From an uncultured Chloroflexota bacterium (lineage in GTDB: Bacteria > Chloroflexota > Anaerolineae > Anaerolineales > Anaerolineaceae), in contig CADBKS010000126.1 of the NCBI GenBank assembly GCA_902795255.1, forward strand, positions 1-8,327: 8,327 nucleotides of DNA, given 5' to 3'. Shown here in pieces: positions 1-5,419 of the stretch. Made by a program: the position numbers and the translations under genes. The notes below the pieces were generated by a model. The model searched no databases. It was given only the letters and a program-made list of their open reading frames with translations, and was not told the DNA's origin. Every line of letters starts with the position of its first letter. Position 1 is the first letter of the stretch.

Positions 1-565
1 TGAACTGCAGCTCCTGAAGAATGAAGTTGGGGACCAGAAGCGTCCCGGGGATGAATCCGCAGTGGGCAATATCGGCAATGCGTCCGTCAATGATCACGCT
101 GGTATCCAGCAGGGCAGTCGGCTCATGCTCGGCAGTGATCTCCGAAAACTGGATCTTTCCGTTGGTGATCCGGTTCACGAAATCACAGAAAGCGGCTTTC
201 CGGTAGCTCAGCAGGATCCCGTTGAAAATAAAAATACATACGGCAATTACGATCGGACCGTATTGTCCGATACAGCCCGGAATCATTGAAATGGGAATGC
301 TGATCAGCCCGCCGCAAATACACCCGATGACAACGCAGAACTGGACCAGAATAATATGGGTGAAATTTCCGTTCTGCGCGTAGTGCGCAAAAGCCGAAAC
401 CAGTTTATTGAAAATAAGTCCCACCAGAACGCCGAGAATAACTGCCGCCCCGATCATCAGCAGCGGGGAAACGGATCCGAACGGCAGGGTGGTTGAAATA
501 ATTCCGCCGAATATCAGGCTGAAAAATACCATGGAAATAATACGAAGAGCCGTTTTTTTGTTCAT
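1..565 (-). CDS. yacL: YacL-type membrane-anchored PIN-domain protein, 5' part only
   Basis: The gene runs leftward off the window; its first 188 codons are visible. The N-terminus has four hydrophobic segments at about residues 6-27, 31-52, 70-94 and 101-121. A PIN domain then begins at about residue 150 with LLDTSVIIDGRIADI, in which D154 and D160 fit the first acidic metal-binding positions. FILQEL follows, with E185 as the next conserved acid. This order matches YacL-type proteins, which are about 360 residues long and continue into the rest of the PIN domain and a TRAM domain, both lost here. PIN domains are usually metal-dependent RNases, but the substrate of this family is not firmly known. 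The ATG at 563-565 is preceded by AGGAGA with a 5-nt gap, which fixes the start. Family assignment is strong; biological role is inferred. Confidence 0.88.
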   Translation of the reverse strand, partial: MNKKTALRIISMVFFSLIFGGIISTTLPFGSVSPLLMIGAAVILGVLVGLIFNKLVSAFAHYAQNGNFTHIILVQFCVVIGCICGGLISIPISMIPGCIGQYGPIVIAVCIFIFNGILLSYRKAAFCDFVNRITNGKIQFSEITAEHEPTALLDTSVIIDGRIADIAHCGFIPGTLLVPNFILQELQF

Positions 566-597
566 GCTTGTCTCCTGTCAAGATCCCATACGGCCGG

Positions 598-624
598 ATG
601 AATCAGATACCCCCTGTGATTCAT
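598..624. repeat. 8-bp inverted repeat in the yacL-type leader
   Basis: ATGAATCA at 598-605 and TGATTCAT at 617-624 form a perfect 8-bp inverted repeat around an 11-nt C-rich loop. It lies about 33 bp upstream of the leftward ATG and would sit near the start of that mRNA. It could be an operator half-site pair or a leader hairpin. No T-run follows on either strand, so it is not a normal terminator. Confidence 0.45.
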
Positions 625-651
625 TTAATAAATATACTTTTACAATTGTAA
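623..651 (-). promoter_or_regulatory. Weak candidate promoter for the leftward PIN-domain gene
   Basis: Read on the minus strand, TTACAA (646-651) and TTAAAT (623-628) are separated by 17 bp. Each is a partial match to the sigma70 consensus (3/6 and 4/6). The stretch is AT-rich and correctly placed, with a leader of about 50 nt. The match is weak and other start sites are possible. Confidence 0.3.
640..651. promoter_or_regulatory. 12-bp perfect palindrome with TACANNTGTA core
   Basis: TTACAATTGTAA is a perfect palindrome. Its core TACAATTGTA fits TACANNTGTA, the operator core recognised by BlaI/MecI/CopY-type winged-helix repressors. It overlaps the putative -35 box of the leftward PIN-domain gene, a sensible place for a repressor. 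No BlaI-family gene lies in the window, so the regulator assignment rests on the motif alone. Confidence 0.35.
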
Positions 652-930
652 CTGAATATGCATCAAAAAATGAAAATAAAACATTTTATATGCCGAGCTG
701 TTTTCCTGCTTTGCTGCTTTACGCACGCACCTTTTGGGTATATGGCCAATCGGGAGTGAGAACGGAGCTCCGTATGGGGGAACTGTGCTAAAAAATTTGT
801 GATGCGGAGCAGAACTGCGCTGCCCGACACGGACCGACCGGCTCCGGATGGTTCAACCCGGCGCAGCAGCAAACACAAACGTGCAGCTTTCACCTTTCAC
901 CAGCCATGTATGTATAAATAACAGCTCTTA
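652..930. other. Gene-free divergent intergenic stretch
   Basis: I see no convincing gene here. The first 70 bases are AT-rich. A perfect palindrome ACGGAGCTCCGT sits at 762-773. From about 801 to 870 the sequence becomes GC-rich and can pair in more than one way: CGGAGC 805-810 with GCTCCG 841-846, or 815-822 with 859-866 (8 bp including one G-U). Short open frames on both strands lack good ribosome sites and recognisable protein sequence. The block could be a small RNA or just divergent regulatory DNA. Confidence 0.4.
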
Positions 931-960
931 TTGGAGAAAATTCGATTTGGCAGTTATAAT
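931..960 (+). promoter_or_regulatory. Candidate sigma70 promoter for the acidic membrane protein gene
   Basis: TTGGAG at 931-936 and a perfect TATAAT at 955-960 are separated by 18 bp. The predicted start is near 967, giving a leader of about 110 nt before the chosen ATG at 1077. The -10 is consensus; the -35 matches only 3/6. Confidence 0.55.
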
Positions 961-989
961 TATCTGTTAAAAATAATGATTTTCCCGGG

Positions 990-1036
990 GATCCGTTCCG
1001 GAATTTGCGCTGATCTGTGTAAATTCTTCCCGGATC
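990..1036 (+). promoter_or_regulatory. Nested hairpin in the 5' leader of the acidic-protein gene
   Basis: GATCCG 990-995 pairs with CGGATC 1031-1036, and inside it GAATTT 1001-1006 pairs with AAATTC 1021-1026. Together they form a two-part stem with an internal loop and a 14-nt apical loop. It lies between the predicted transcription start (about 967) and the start codon. It matches no riboswitch class I know. Confidence 0.35.
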
Positions 1037-1076
1037 GATCGTTTTCAATATGAATACAGAAATAAGAGGTATGGGT

Positions 1077-2885
1077 ATGATCGATAAAATCACAGCTCGA
1101 ATCAAAAAGTATCCGTTTCAGACCGGAATTATTCTCGGTTGTATCGCTTGTCTGATTTTGGTCGGATTCATCAGTCTCTTTCAGGATAACGGACGCACCT
1201 TATCGGCGAACAGGGATATCGTGCGCGAGGATTACCTGCGGATGGCGATCAGCGAGTACGGACAGAATTATGACAGCGATCTGGCCGGGTGGCGTTACAA
1301 GCATCTCGGCCGGGCCGCGGATGCGACGCTGGAGCTGATGATGGCGGATGAGTCGATCGATCCGCAGCTGCTTTCATCGTTCTCGGAAGCGGTCGGCAAA
1401 AAGGATGTGCTCCAGAATAAGCTGAACGCGATGGGTACGCCCGGCGGCGGTACTCCAGCGAGTCCGAGAAAAGGGATCTCCGGGTTTGCGAAGACGGTTC
1501 TAGTCATCGTCGGACTGCTGGTCCTCTGCGCGGCCGGGTTTTATGCTGCGTCCCTGGTGAAAACAAAACAAAAGCAGAAGAAGCGCTCGGAATTTAATCA
1601 GCATCTGGCGGATGAGCCGGTCGACATGATCACACCGGAGAAAGCCAGAATGGCCGACAGCAATTCTCCGGATACCCTTTTTGATCTGGACAAGCTTTTC
1701 CCGCAGAAAACCGACGGCGGCAAAAACACTCCCGCGGTGAAGAAAATTGCCGAAGAAGCGGCGGACGCGGATGAAGCTTTTGAAGAATCAGCCGCGCAGG
1801 CAGCGCTGCGTTACCGTCCTGCCGAAGGGCCTGTAGATGATGAGCAGGAACCTGAAGCAGAAGATGCGGCCGGTGAAGACAGGAATCTGTCTGATGAGAC
1901 ATCCGGTCCCGCGGAGCCTTTCGCAGGGGAAGATCTGATTGACGATGGACCCGGATCCGAACCGGACGACAATGCTCCGGAAGTTCTGGAAGACACCGAT
2001 ACCGAATCGGATGAGAATTCTGACGAATATATTCCTTCTGATGAGGAGCCGGAACCGTTTTCGGATCTTGAGATCAAAACAACGGTTTATGATTTCGGAA
2101 ACAAGATCGATGATGCTGACGCGGCGGACGAAGAGTCCGAACCCGCGGAAGATAACAGCACGCCTGAAGATGATGAACAGCCCGCAGTATCTTCCGATGC
2201 GGAAGAAAGTGCTTCGGATGCAGGGACCGGGCTGAATGCCGAAAAGCCTCTTGTTGAAACGGATGCCGGCAGCGAACCTGACAGTGAGGACGAACTGCTC
2301 AGGATGATCCGCGGGGCAAAGACGACTTCCGCTTCTGTTCTCGAAGACAGTGATGAGCCGGAACCTGCCGGTGAGACCGACGGGGCGGAACCGGAAAATG
2401 AAGCGGAGCCAGCGCCTTTCGAAACAAATGAAAAACAGGAAGATCCCAATGATATTCTGATCCATTACCAGTCCCAGTACCGGGTCGGGAATGATATGTA
2501 TGATGAAGTGTTTTCGATCGATCAGGGCGATACATTCCGCGGTGAATGCGGTATCGGGATCGGCGAGACGCTGAACAATACGGAGCCGAAGGCTGTAACG
2601 GCTTTTGAGGTGTGGCTTTTTGACAAAGATGACATCCATACGGCGACCTGGTACCTGATGAGTGATTTCGCGATGTCGAATGAAGGGATCTATGACCGGC
2701 TGCAGCAGCACGGCAGATGCGAACAGATCCGCAAAAACGCGGTCTATGTTTTGGAGACGGAAACACTTCAGGTGGAGCTGCGCGTCCTCGAACTGGAATA
2801 CGGGACGGAGATGGACGAGAAAAACAGCTATTTCACCAATGTGACCTTTGATGTGATCGCGCGTTCCAAACAGACGGATCTGTAA
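1077..2885 (+). CDS. Acidic two-TM protein with conserved cytoplasmic C-terminal domain
   Basis: This 602-residue protein has no assigned function. A basic N-terminus is followed by TM1 (about 16-35), an outside helical segment (36-138) ending in a Gly/Pro/Thr linker, and TM2 (about 139-161). A KTKQKQKKR stretch then places the rest in the cytoplasm by the positive-inside rule. Residues 221-456 are low-complexity and strongly acidic: by hand count 83 Asp/Glu in 236, against about 12 Lys/Arg. A folded domain follows at about 457-596, with GECGIGIGETL and VTAFEVWLFDKDDI. From memory, similar domains occur in Anaerolineae hypothetical proteins; this is not a database result. The start at 1077 is chosen because AAGAGG lies 7 nt upstream; the in-frame ATGs at 1050 and 1071 have no properly spaced ribosome site. 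The gene appears to be transcribed alone. Confidence 0.9.
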   Translation: MIDKITARIKKYPFQTGIILGCIACLILVGFISLFQDNGRTLSANRDIVREDYLRMAISEYGQNYDSDLAGWRYKHLGRAADATLELMMADESIDPQLLSSFSEAVGKKDVLQNKLNAMGTPGGGTPASPRKGISGFAKTVLVIVGLLVLCAAGFYAASLVKTKQKQKKRSEFNQHLADEPVDMITPEKARMADSNSPDTLFDLDKLFPQKTDGGKNTPAVKKIAEEAADADEAFEESAAQAALRYRPAEGPVDDEQEPEAEDAAGEDRNLSDETSGPAEPFAGEDLIDDGPGSEPDDNAPEVLEDTDTESDENSDEYIPSDEEPEPFSDLEIKTTVYDFGNKIDDADAADEESEPAEDNSTPEDDEQPAVSSDAEESASDAGTGLNAEKPLVETDAGSEPDSEDELLRMIRGAKTTSASVLEDSDEPEPAGETDGAEPENEAEPAPFETNEKQEDPNDILIHYQSQYRVGNDMYDEVFSIDQGDTFRGECGIGIGETLNNTEPKAVTAFEVWLFDKDDIHTATWYLMSDFAMSNEGIYDRLQQHGRCEQIRKNAVYVLETETLQVELRVLELEYGTEMDEKNSYFTNVTFDVIARSKQTDL

Positions 2886-2934
2886 ACCGGCCTTTCGGGA
2901 AATCGGCTGTCCGGTTTGCGGAAAGAATCCCGAA
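2884..2934. repeat. Two interleaved 7-bp inverted repeats upstream of the AbiEi-like gene
   Basis: AAACCGG (2884-2890) is complementary to CCGGTTT (2911-2917), and TTCGGGA (2894-2900) to TCCCGAA (2928-2934). Because the second repeat starts inside the loop of the first, the RNA could form an H-type pseudoknot or two exclusive hairpins. As DNA they could be an operator: AbiEi proteins are known to autorepress through paired inverted repeats upstream of their own gene. No T-run follows, so this is not a typical terminator. The second repeat abuts the -35 region of the next promoter. Confidence 0.5.
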
Positions 2935-2935
2935 G

Positions 2936-2964
2936 TGAACTTAATGGGAAAAATGCGTTATAAT
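2936..2964 (+). promoter_or_regulatory. Promoter giving an apparently leaderless mRNA
   Basis: A perfect TATAAT lies at 2959-2964, with a weak -35 (TGAACT, 2936-2941) at 17 bp. The usual start about 7 nt after the -10 falls exactly on A2971, the first base of the next gene's ATG. No Shine-Dalgarno sequence precedes that ATG, which fits leaderless translation. Confidence 0.6.
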
Positions 2965-2970
2965 TGAGCT

Positions 2971-3591
2971 ATGATCAAGACAACTGCAATGCTGATATCA
3001 GAACTGCCGGGCTATGTCAATCCGAAAGCAAAGATCGGCAGAATGGTGGACGAGGGTGTCCTATTCCCGATCATCCGTGGATTCTATGAGGATCAGAAAG
3101 ATACGCCCGCCCATTATCTTGCCGGATGCATTTACGGGCCGTCTTATATCTCGTTTGAGTTCGCGCTTGCTTATTACGGCCTTCTTGATAAAAAGAGCTG
3201 GCCTGCGGTCACATCCGCAGCTTTCGGGAAGCGGAAGGAAAAATCCCATGAGACAATGTTTGGCGTTTTTACCTATCGTGACATTCCCAAAAAAGCTTTC
3301 CCGAAAGAGCTGGTGCTGCATACGGAGAACGGTTACAGCTTTATCATGGCATCCCCGGAAAAGGCCCTGTGTGATGAGCTTTACAAAGTGTCTCCGGCAG
3401 CCAACCTGAAAGAACTGCGGGCACGGATGTTTGATGAGATCGGGATCGGAAAACGGAAGATCAACCGTTTGGATCCTGTGGTTTTGTACGATCTGGCGGA
3501 CCTTTATGGATGCCGGAACCTGCATTTACTGAAATCATTCCTGAGAAAGAAATATGGACCCATTGATCAGTCAGATCGCGAAGAACTTTAA
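2971..3591 (+). CDS. AbiEi-like (type IV toxin-antitoxin) antitoxin-family protein
   Basis: This 206-residue protein resembles the Firmicute-style AbiEi antitoxin family. A compact N-terminal winged helix (about 1-40) ends in the family hallmark GVLFPIIRGFYE. The core follows: HYLAGCIYGPSYISFEFALAYYGL (about 48-71, usual sense: surface for the partner or regulator function), then GVFTYRDI and the conserved ASPEKALCDELY (about 128-139). In known AbiE systems this protein represses the operon and counteracts the AbiEii nucleotidyltransferase toxin. The ATG at 2971 has no ribosome site and coincides with the predicted transcription start. The 3' end overlaps the next gene by 38 bp, so the two are translationally linked. 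Family membership is well supported by recognisable motifs; antitoxin activity is inferred, and the partner is not a recognisable AbiEii. Confidence 0.82.
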   Translation: MIKTTAMLISELPGYVNPKAKIGRMVDEGVLFPIIRGFYEDQKDTPAHYLAGCIYGPSYISFEFALAYYGLLDKKSWPAVTSAAFGKRKEKSHETMFGVFTYRDIPKKAFPKELVLHTENGYSFIMASPEKALCDELYKVSPAANLKELRARMFDEIGIGKRKINRLDPVVLYDLADLYGCRNLHLLKSFLRKKYGPIDQSDREEL

Positions 3592-4165
3592 AGAGACGCT
3601 GCAGTACGGCGATGTGGAAGCTGCCGGAAAAGCTATGGAAAGCATTGTTTTTTCCGGATTGAGCAGGGGCGGTTTTTTCCGGGACTGCTTCTATCTTCCG
3701 GAACTTTCCCATCAGATGAAAGACCGTTTCTGTGCGTGTTTTTTATTTCCCGGCCGGAAAGAAGACATCCAAACGGACGGATATATCCGCTTTCTTTGTG
3801 ATGAACTTCAGGCGATGGGGATCATGGAACAGCCTGAAAAAACAGGTTCCGGATTTGTGATCCGGACCAATGCCGGTACGGAAGGTGCCGTTCCCGTCTC
3901 TTTTGAGGTTTTTATTTACAGCAAGGATGTGAAGGATCTCGAAAAGAAGATATGCTATGTTCAGACACCGCTTCCTTATGAAATGAGGACAGCGGGGCCG
4001 CTGAAAGAAGCGATCCGGGCCGAGATCCGGAAGGCATTCGAAAAAAATATTAAATCGAAGATAGCTGCGGTGAAGAAAAAGAGATCCGCCGGTACAGCGC
4101 AGGCCGAAGAAAATAAAAAAGCTGAACCGCCGAAAGAGGGTTGGGTCCAGCCGAGTCTGTTCTGA
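3554..4165 (+). CDS. Unrecognised 203-aa partner of the AbiEi-like protein
   Basis: I do not recognise this family. The start overlaps the upstream gene by 38 bp, with a modest GAGAAAG ribosome site 4 nt before the ATG, so it sits where an AbiEii toxin normally lies. A globular part (about 1-165) contains SRGGFFRDCF (37-46), GRKEDIQTDGYI (67-78) and a strand-like VSFEVFIYS (115-123). The GG followed by R-x-x-D-I faintly recalls the nucleotidyltransferase layout of AbiEii, but the GG-to-R-x-x-D-I gap looks longer than usual and the protein is short of the usual 250-300 residues. A Lys/Glu/Ala-rich, probably disordered tail (about 165-195) ends in QPSLF (199-203), similar to the bacterial sliding-clamp-binding pentapeptide. 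It could be a divergent toxin, a different effector, or an accessory DNA-associated protein. Confidence 0.85.
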   Translation: MDPLISQIAKNFKETLQYGDVEAAGKAMESIVFSGLSRGGFFRDCFYLPELSHQMKDRFCACFLFPGRKEDIQTDGYIRFLCDELQAMGIMEQPEKTGSGFVIRTNAGTEGAVPVSFEVFIYSKDVKDLEKKICYVQTPLPYEMRTAGPLKEAIRAEIRKAFEKNIKSKIAAVKKKRSAGTAQAEENKKAEPPKEGWVQPSLF

Positions 4166-4175
4166 ACTTCAGCAG

Positions 4176-4409
4176 TCAGTTTTCTTCAACAGGAGCGTCC
4201 AGGTCGAGGATCACCGCTTCAGCTTCTGCGGCTCTGTTTTCCGGAACCGCCAGGGCGATCTCGCCGAGGATTCCGAACTGAAGACCCAGTGATTTCCCGA
4301 GGGATTCCTTCATCTGCGTGCAGGGAATACCGCATTCCTTCATCATCCCGCAAATCAGATCTGCTTCCACCTGATTTTCGGCCCAATATACGATTTTTAA
4401 ATTTTCCAT
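4176..4409 (-). CDS. Small DUF2007-type protein
   Basis: This 77-residue protein has the layout of DUF2007 proteins: a strand (LKIVYWAENQVEAD), a helix (LICGMMKECGIPC), and a closing IALAVPENRAAEAEAVI segment. Members of this family are small ferredoxin-like-fold proteins sometimes called putative signal transducers; their biochemical role is not established. The start at 4407-4409 has a strong GGGAGGA ribosome site 6 nt upstream. The gene converges on the AbiEi-associated unit, with only 10 bp between the two stop codons and no visible terminator. It is divergent from murI across 136 bp holding a promoter for each. Confidence 0.8.
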   Translation of the reverse strand: MENLKIVYWAENQVEADLICGMMKECGIPCTQMKESLGKSLGLQFGILGEIALAVPENRAAEAEAVILDLDAPVEEN

Positions 4410-4428
4410 AGCGTATCCTCCCTTCTGT

Positions 4429-4457
4429 ATTATACCCCTCTTCTGACTTTGCCGGCA
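4429..4457 (-). promoter_or_regulatory. Candidate promoter for the DUF2007-type gene
   Basis: On the minus strand a perfect TATAAT lies at 4429-4434. The -35 position at 17 bp (TGCCGG, 4452-4457) is a poor match and falls inside the palindrome TGCCGGCA (4450-4457). The predicted start near 4422 leaves a leader of only about 13 nt, just enough to contain the ribosome site. Confidence 0.4.
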
Positions 4458-4479
4458 GCGGGCTTATCTGATTGTATTT

Positions 4480-4508
4480 TTATCAGGAAACGGTTAAAAT
4501 GGTATGAT
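4480..4508 (+). promoter_or_regulatory. Extended -10 promoter for murI
   Basis: TTATCA (4480-4485, 4/6) and TATGAT (4503-4508, 5/6) are 17 bp apart, and TGG just before the -10 supplies the extended -10 TGn element. The predicted start is near 4515, with a leader of about 30 nt that includes an AGGGGG ribosome site 10 nt before the ATG. Confidence 0.7.
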
Positions 4509-4545
4509 ATGAATTCGGAAATGAAGATCAGGGGGCTCTGAGAAG

Positions 4546-5346
4546 ATGGACCGGGACGCAGAGAAAAAGGCAGTTACACTTGTGATCGATTCGGGTGTGG
4601 GAGGGCTATCCGTATTGTCCCTCGCGCGGAAGATGCTGCCGGATGAGAACTTCGTATTTTATGCTGATGCGGCCAATGCTCCGTATGGGGACAAGCGCCC
4701 GGATGAAATCATCGCGCTGCTTCACGCTCTGCTCCGGAAACAGACGGACTATTCGGTGAAGGCGATCCTGCTGGCCTGTAATACGGCAACTTCCGCTGCA
4801 GCGGCCGTGCTCCGAAAGGAACTTACGATCCCTGTGATCGGGATGGAACCCGCTCTGAAGCCCGCCGTGCTGAACACTGCCGGGCAGGTCATCGTTATGG
4901 CGACAAAGCTGACGATCCGTGAGGAAAAATTCCGCAATCTGCTTGCCCGGTACGGGAGCGGACGGGATATTGTCCCGCTGGCCTGTCCCGGTTTGATGGA
5001 GATCGTGGAAAAAGATCCATCAGGACCGGCTGCTGAAGCTTATCTTCGAAAAACAATAGAGCCCTACACGGAAACGGCCGAAGCGCTGGTGCTCGGATGC
5101 ACCCATTATGTTTTCCTGCGCCCGCTGATCCGGCGGCTTTTCCCGAATATCCGCGTGTATGACGGAAACGAAGGCGTCGTCCGGCACCTGAAGGAGATCC
5201 TGCAGCAGCTCGGCAGCAGCGGCAGCGGTTTCCTTTCACTGGAATGCTCTCTGGATGATCCTGCGGAAAGAGCGGCCTATCTGGAAAAATGCCGTGAAAT
5301 GCTTGACTTTTGTGACAATTTGTATAACAAAGCACTTATGAGTTGA
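4546..5346 (+). CDS. murI: Glutamate racemase
   Basis: MurI interconverts L- and D-glutamate without a cofactor and supplies D-glutamate to cytoplasmic peptidoglycan precursor synthesis. At 266 residues it is of normal length and full-length by motif. VIDSGVGGLSVL (13-24) holds the D15/S16 pair, and DAANAPYGDK (41-50) is the substrate-site motif. LACNTATS (76-83) carries catalytic Cys78, LACPGLMEIVE (145-155) is a conserved loop, and LGCTHY (183-188) carries the second catalytic Cys185 with the conserved His187. The ATG at 4546 is preceded by AGGGGG at a slightly long 10-nt spacing. An extended -10 promoter lies just upstream. The stop codon lies inside the -35 box of the next operon's promoter, so the two units are tightly packed and read-through from murI is possible. 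Confidence 0.97.
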   Translation: MDRDAEKKAVTLVIDSGVGGLSVLSLARKMLPDENFVFYADAANAPYGDKRPDEIIALLHALLRKQTDYSVKAILLACNTATSAAAAVLRKELTIPVIGMEPALKPAVLNTAGQVIVMATKLTIREEKFRNLLARYGSGRDIVPLACPGLMEIVEKDPSGPAAEAYLRKTIEPYTETAEALVLGCTHYVFLRPLIRRLFPNIRVYDGNEGVVRHLKEILQQLGSSGSGFLSLECSLDDPAERAAYLEKCREMLDFCDNLYNKALMS

Positions 5347-5371
5347 CGTTTTTCAGCAAAGCGTGTATAAT
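5343..5371 (+). promoter_or_regulatory. Near-consensus sigma70 promoter of the glycan-export operon
   Basis: TTGACG (5343-5348, 5/6) and TATAAT (5366-5371, 6/6) are separated by an ideal 17 bp. The predicted start is near 5378, giving a leader of about 42 nt. The -35 box overlaps the murI stop codon (5344-5346). This is the strongest promoter in the window and is covered at its -10 by an inverted repeat. Confidence 0.85.
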
Positions 5372-5388
5372 TCATCAATTGAATTTTA
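5366..5388. promoter_or_regulatory. Candidate operator over the -10 box and start site
   Basis: TATAATTCA (5366-5374) and TGAATTTTA (5380-5388) form a 9-bp inverted repeat with one mismatch and a 5-bp centre; the inner AATTCA/TGAATT is perfect. The left arm contains the whole -10 box and the centre covers the predicted start site. The first gene downstream encodes a winged-helix regulator, so autorepression through this site is a reasonable inference. Confidence 0.5.
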
Positions 5389-5419
5389 GAATGGGAATAA
5401 AAGTCCCTTTGGAATTAAG

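Noticed and set aside
408..791. 127-codon open frame on the plus strand
   Set aside because: It starts antisense to the PIN-domain gene and runs into the intergenic region; it has no ribosome site and no protein-like composition.
663..893. 76-codon minus-strand open frame in the intergenic region
   Set aside because: GTG start without a properly spaced ribosome site and an Arg/Ser-rich sequence without recognisable features; more likely non-coding regulatory DNA.
890..1105. 71-codon minus-strand open frame with a hydrophobic start
   Set aside because: It overlaps the promoter, leader and start of the acidic-protein gene on the opposite strand; the hydrophobic look is probably accidental.
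1788..2711. 307-codon open frame on the minus strand
   Set aside because: It lies wholly opposite the acidic linker and C-terminal domain of the rightward gene. The Ile/Phe/Arg-rich antisense translation is what GAT/GAA-rich codons produce in reverse; it shows no recognisable domain.
2884..2917. Possible terminator after the acidic-protein gene
   Set aside because: The 7-bp stem has a 20-nt loop and is followed by GCGGAAAG rather than a T-run, so it does not fit an intrinsic terminator.
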